This document shows, piece by piece, positions 60,587-64,000 of a stretch of 64,000 nucleotides of DNA. The DNA lies in assembly GCF_015594725.1 (NCBI RefSeq), contig NZ_JADNRC010000010.1:124001-188000 (forward strand). The letters run 5' to 3'. The notes beneath the pieces were generated by a model. It saw nothing but the letters and a program-made list of their open reading frames with translations. It did no database searches and had not been told where the DNA came from. Within the stretch, counting starts at the first letter, position 1. Every line of letters begins with the position of its first letter. The DNA comes from Flavobacterium sp. ALJ2. GTDB taxonomy: Bacteria > Bacteroidota > Bacteroidia > Flavobacteriales > Flavobacteriaceae. A program made the position numbers and the translations under genes.

Positions 60587-62914
60587 TTATTTACAAAATC
60601 GCTCCAGTAATTGTTCTGATGCTGGGAAGTTTTTATTTTTTGATATCCACAAATACTTACATCCTTTTGTTTTATCTTGAAGTGCAATATAACAAGTTCC
60701 CAAAATGTATTCTGTTTTTCCATCATTCAAACTTGCAGCATCTTCAATTTTAGATAAATAATCGATAGCTTTCTTATATTGATCTAATTTGAAATAACAG
60801 ATACCTATATTCTGTATCACTACCTCATTTTTAGGATCTTCATTTAATGCTTTTTCGTAATAAATGATTGCCATATTAAACTTTTGCTCCTTTCCGTATT
60901 GCTGTGCTTTTAGCAAATAATTGTCCCTTAAAATATGAAGCACATCTGATTTTCTTTCTAATAAAAGGCTGTCTTTTGGAAATGCTACCAATCCTTCATC
61001 AAGAAAAGAAATTAATTTCTGGCGACTGAATCCTGATAATTGTAAAGCTTTTGATGTATTAACCCAATTCTCTGGAATTTTTCGATATTTAGAAAATTGA
61101 TTATGAATTTTCAGCATCTCCAAAGTATCTTTTTTTTCATTGGCTATAAAGAGAGCCGATAAATAAAAATCTTTATTTCTTGGTCTTTTATAAAAAGCAA
61201 TTTTGGCATATTTATAGGCTTTATCAATATCTCCATTATTAAAAGCAATCTTTTGAATATACCAATCTGAATTACCTAAATATGGATTTAGTTTTTGTGC
61301 TAATTCAAAATAATGCAATGCTTCTTTGTATTTTTTTTCATAAAACAATGATACTCCAGCAAACTCTACAAAAGGTTCTGAGTAAAAACTCAACGATGGA
61401 TATGTTGGTAAATTAGCAATTATATCATTTGATTCTAATAAACGCCCTGTTTCTGGTAACATATCATTTACTCTATAGGCTGCCTGATATACCTTAAATT
61501 TATATTCTAATTGTGCTGCTTTGAATTGTGAAAACGCAAAATAAAGACACACAAGGCTGATAATAGTTATTGCAACTGGTACTTTTTTAATTCCTGGCAC
61601 TGATATTTCTGACTCTGAAACTGTGACTTCTTCTTTTCCATTAACTAATGTTAATGCCAATAAAAAGCAAAAGCCCAATTGCACTGCTGGTATGTATAAA
61701 GGGAAATTTAACAATGCATCAAGTCCATAACCAGAGAGCAACATTAAAGAAAATAGAGCTATCAATTGTACTTCTTTTTCTTTAGATTGTAAAATTTTCT
61801 TTACTGAAATCCATACAATAAAAATAAACAGAGATAAATATAGTAGTCCGTTAACTATTCCAGTTTCTGCCATTAACTCCAAAAAATCGTTATGTGCATT
61901 ACTAGAAATATATGAATCATCTACAAGCGTCTTTTCATAAGGCAGGCTTTTAATCTTCCAATTTCCAATACCGACTCCTAACAACGGATTTTCTGTAATA
62001 ATTTCTCCTGCATTTTTCCAGAAATCTAATCGTAGTTTAGCTGATGAGTCTGTTTGATTGTTAGTTAATCCTATTTGCCCTATTCTGCTCCCTACTGACT
62101 GATAACGTTCTGAATCTCCTACTTTTGCAAAAATTAGATTAGAAACAAAAAAGGATATTATAACTGGAAAAACAATACAAGCTATTTTTATAAATTCTGC
62201 CTTTTTTATTGTGTTTATTTTACAATAAAAAACTAAAAAAACAATTAGCTGTATGATCAAACCCAAAAATGTAGCCCGAGAGCCTGTTAAAAATATTATA
62301 GTAATGCTGAGGAGCAAAGCCAAGACCAACATTATTCTTTTCCAATTTGAAAAATGTATAATTCCTAAAATTAGAAAAGGAATTTTTATATTAAAACTAG
62401 CTGCAAGTATATTTATATTCCCTGAATTCCCTTTAATGCCTGATAAATCTAATGTTTTTGAAAAATCATAAAGGATTAAGATGGACTGTATAAGGATGCT
62501 AACCCCAACAATAAAAGCAATTTTAAAAAGTAACTCAAGTCTATTATAAAGTAGTATTGTTAAATTTAAGAACATACAAAAAACAATTAGCAATTTGCTA
62601 AAAGCCACTACTGCCAAAGATGCATTAATAGCTGTAATTATAGATGCTCCACAAAGGAATAAAAACGTGACATATACTTTTAATATCGTACTTCCTTTAT
62701 ATATTGAAATCAAGTTTTGAGGCACTATTTTTGAGTTACAATAGCAATAAACACCAATAACTATATTTACTAATCCTAGATATACATATTGCGGACTATA
62801 TCTTTCGATTGTTTCAAATGATGGCAAAAAATCCATTAGTAAATAGCCTATAATAAATAATAGCACTATATAATTTAAACTATCTGTTTCTTTATTCTGT
62901 AATCTAGACTTCAT
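60587..62914 (-). CDS. O-antigen ligase family protein with C-terminal TPR
   Basis: A 775-aa membrane protein. About twelve spans fill residues 15-465. They include the Wzy_C-type region with the periplasmic loop NPLLGVGIGNWKIKSLPYEK and SNAHNDFLELMAETGIVNGL, the HxxxxxxxxExG pattern typical of O-antigen ligases and bacteriocin/oligosaccharyl transferases. The C-terminal 290 residues are TPR-like repeats (FELAQKLNPYLGNSDWYIQ, AIIYYEKALNEDPKNEVVIQ, NIGICYFKLDQYKKAIDYL). It probably joins polysaccharide to lipid or protein acceptors at the envelope. No glycosyltransferases lie near. A TATATTTG -7 box is at 63004-62997 on its strand. Confidence 0.85.
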   Translation of the reverse strand: MKSRLQNKETDSLNYIVLLFIIGYLLMDFLPSFETIERYSPQYVYLGLVNIVIGVYCYCNSKIVPQNLISIYKGSTILKVYVTFLFLCGASIITAINASLAVVAFSKLLIVFCMFLNLTILLYNRLELLFKIAFIVGVSILIQSILILYDFSKTLDLSGIKGNSGNINILAASFNIKIPFLILGIIHFSNWKRIMLVLALLLSITIIFLTGSRATFLGLIIQLIVFLVFYCKINTIKKAEFIKIACIVFPVIISFFVSNLIFAKVGDSERYQSVGSRIGQIGLTNNQTDSSAKLRLDFWKNAGEIITENPLLGVGIGNWKIKSLPYEKTLVDDSYISSNAHNDFLELMAETGIVNGLLYLSLFIFIVWISVKKILQSKEKEVQLIALFSLMLLSGYGLDALLNFPLYIPAVQLGFCFLLALTLVNGKEEVTVSESEISVPGIKKVPVAITIISLVCLYFAFSQFKAAQLEYKFKVYQAAYRVNDMLPETGRLLESNDIIANLPTYPSLSFYSEPFVEFAGVSLFYEKKYKEALHYFELAQKLNPYLGNSDWYIQKIAFNNGDIDKAYKYAKIAFYKRPRNKDFYLSALFIANEKKDTLEMLKIHNQFSKYRKIPENWVNTSKALQLSGFSRQKLISFLDEGLVAFPKDSLLLERKSDVLHILRDNYLLKAQQYGKEQKFNMAIIYYEKALNEDPKNEVVIQNIGICYFKLDQYKKAIDYLSKIEDAASLNDGKTEYILGTCYIALQDKTKGCKYLWISKNKNFPASEQLLERFCK

Positions 62915-63317
62915 ATATGAATTTAGCTTTTATTTTTAATTAACAACAATGATCTATTATCTTAAGATATTGCCTCTTTACAAATAACATTATATACAAA
63001 TATAATATTATTGATGCTATTATTTGCAGGTTTTATTTTCATGCTAGCATAAGCATAATACCATTAAGTTAAATAAACCTTTTCTATGCTATGCCCTATA
63101 TTTCTCACGCTAATATGCAAAATAAAAAAATTTTAAACCTGCTTTCTTTGCAAGAAAAAAATTAGTTATTACTTATCACAAATATCTTTTTTAAATTTAA
63201 TATGTTTTACATATCTAATCTGAGTTATATTCTATTAAAAATAGTAGTAGCCATAAACGGATATTCTACTTCTCCGTTTACAGCTGCTTCTACAAACCAA
63301 AAAAAAACTATTCAATT
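62915..63317. other. 400-bp gap with possible short remnant
   Basis: It contains the upstream region of the ligase gene. On the minus strand, just after the OmpA stop, 23 codons read ... FVEAAVNGEVEYPFMATTIF ... before a stop (about 63230-63300). It looks protein-like but has no start codon and no family I know. Confidence 0.3.
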
Positions 63318-64000
63318 TTATTTATTAAATATTATGATAAATTCGGAACGCCTGTTTAATTCATGATCTTTTTCTGAGCACTTCACTCCATTTATACAAT
63401 GATTAATCAACATTGTTTCTCCAAATCCTTCGCCTGTAACTCTTTCTTTTGCAACCCCAGCTTTTACAATATACTCTACTGTAGCAGCTGCTCTTTGTTT
63501 TGATAAACGCATATTAAATTCATCTCTACCCCTACTGTCTGTATGTGAATTCACTCGTAATGAAATATTTGGTCTGGCTAATAAGAGTTTTACAATTTTA
63601 TCTAACTCTTCTTTAGATGATTCTCTTATTTGAAAACCTTCATAGTCAAAATAAATTGGTTCAAGTTTTAGCTTTTTAGTTAAATCGTCTCCTTCATTCA
63701 GTCTTACTCTTACATTAGCAACATTAATTTCCATTTCATCATATAAATCAGGCGATATCACTCTTTTTTCTAACTGTTGTAACATTGGAATTGACACAGT
63801 TTCTTCGATAAGTCCAACTTTCTTATATACTAATGTGTGCTTTTGAAATGGCTCAATAGAAAACGAATATTTACCTTCATTGTCAGTAAGATAACTAGTT
63901 ATTTTATTAAATTCAGAATCGTAAACTTCAATTGTAACTCCTGCAATAGGAGCTCCTGTAATACTATCTTTCATTGTACCTGAAATAGTTGGCTTTATAT
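63318..64000 (-). CDS. OmpA family protein with CRD domain, 5' end outside window
   Basis: The C-terminal 226 residues of a longer protein; the frame stays open to the window edge (KPTISGTMKDSITGAPIAGV), so the Met near the edge is not the start. A carboxypeptidase-regulatory-like domain (TISGTMKDSITGAPIAGVTI, DNEGKYSFSIEPFQ) is followed by an OmpA_C peptidoglycan-binding domain (IYFDYEGFQIRESSKEELDK, NSHTDSRGRDEFNMRLSKQR, GFGETMLINHC, NRRSEFIII). CRD plus OmpA_C is the tail of PorE-like TPR-WD40-CRD-OmpA proteins linked to type IX secretion or envelope anchoring. That assignment needs the missing N-terminal part. Confidence 0.85.
   Translation of the reverse strand, partial: IKPTISGTMKDSITGAPIAGVTIEVYDSEFNKITSYLTDNEGKYSFSIEPFQKHTLVYKKVGLIEETVSIPMLQQLEKRVISPDLYDEMEINVANVRVRLNEGDDLTKKLKLEPIYFDYEGFQIRESSKEELDKIVKLLLARPNISLRVNSHTDSRGRDEFNMRLSKQRAAATVEYIVKAGVAKERVTGEGFGETMLINHCINGVKCSEKDHELNRRSEFIIIFNK

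Noticed and set aside
63230..63300. 23-codon protein-like stretch after the OmpA stop (minus strand)
   Set aside because: It reads plausibly but lacks a start codon and any family resemblance; it could be chance.

Overview
The window is a chromosome segment of a low-GC member of the Bacteroidota, most likely a Flavobacterium-like bacterium. The evidence is SusC/SusD pairs, Bacteroidota-type promoters (TTG, about 19-20 nt, TAnnTTTG), a Rho factor with a long Asn/Gln-rich insert, DUF4293 beside rho, and intergenic repeats of the kind scattered through flavobacterial genomes. No rRNA, tRNA, CRISPR array, IS transposase or phage module was seen.

Layout. 0.2-3.6 kb: a 39-residue membrane peptide, a fatty-acid-hydroxylase/sterol-desaturase-like protein, an exported rhodanese-thioredoxin fusion and a YeiH-type putative sulfate exporter. 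4.0-18 kb: a SusC/SusD pair, ornithine aminotransferase divergent from an Lrp/AsnC regulator, then a run of mostly exported hydrolases (M28 peptidase, cyanophycinase-like protein, penicillin/AHL-acylase-like protein, dienelactone-hydrolase-like protein, DUF3667 membrane protein, M28 lipoprotein). Read together they suggest capture of peptides or cyanophycin-like polymer feeding arginine/ornithine breakdown; this is an inference. 18-28.2 kb: housekeeping genes (rho, DUF4293, a LuxR-type response regulator with a TPR histidine kinase, a phosphodiesterase, truA with a TTG start, an ABC exporter, lpdA).

28.2-40.8 kb is an accessory tract of small, mostly single-gene units: four SAM methyltransferases, PhzF, LOG, DUF4349, DUF6896-like and GyrI-like proteins, plus at least four decayed genes (HTH regulator, GNAT, VOC, SRPBCC). 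Its most striking part is a putative toxin gene with two tandemly duplicated immunity-like lipoproteins and an orphan copy of the toxin C-terminus (30.1-32.2 kb).

41-53.4 kb: an exported Ppx/GppA-like protein, an MFS exporter, NDH-2, a SUKH-like gene inserted between 32-bp direct repeats that copy the end of the neighbouring helicase gene, two helicases, MscS and a thioesterase. 53.4-59.1 kb: a TonB-dependent receptor and GH3 enzyme operon divergent from a catalytically degenerate Nudix-type regulator whose own promoter carries a palindrome. 59.4-64 kb: DUF983, an O-antigen-ligase/TPR protein and the C-terminal part of a CRD-OmpA protein cut by the window edge.

Several starts were moved from the longest open frame. 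The clearest case is the ABC transporter, where the apparent N-terminal extension is a translated intergenic repeat.
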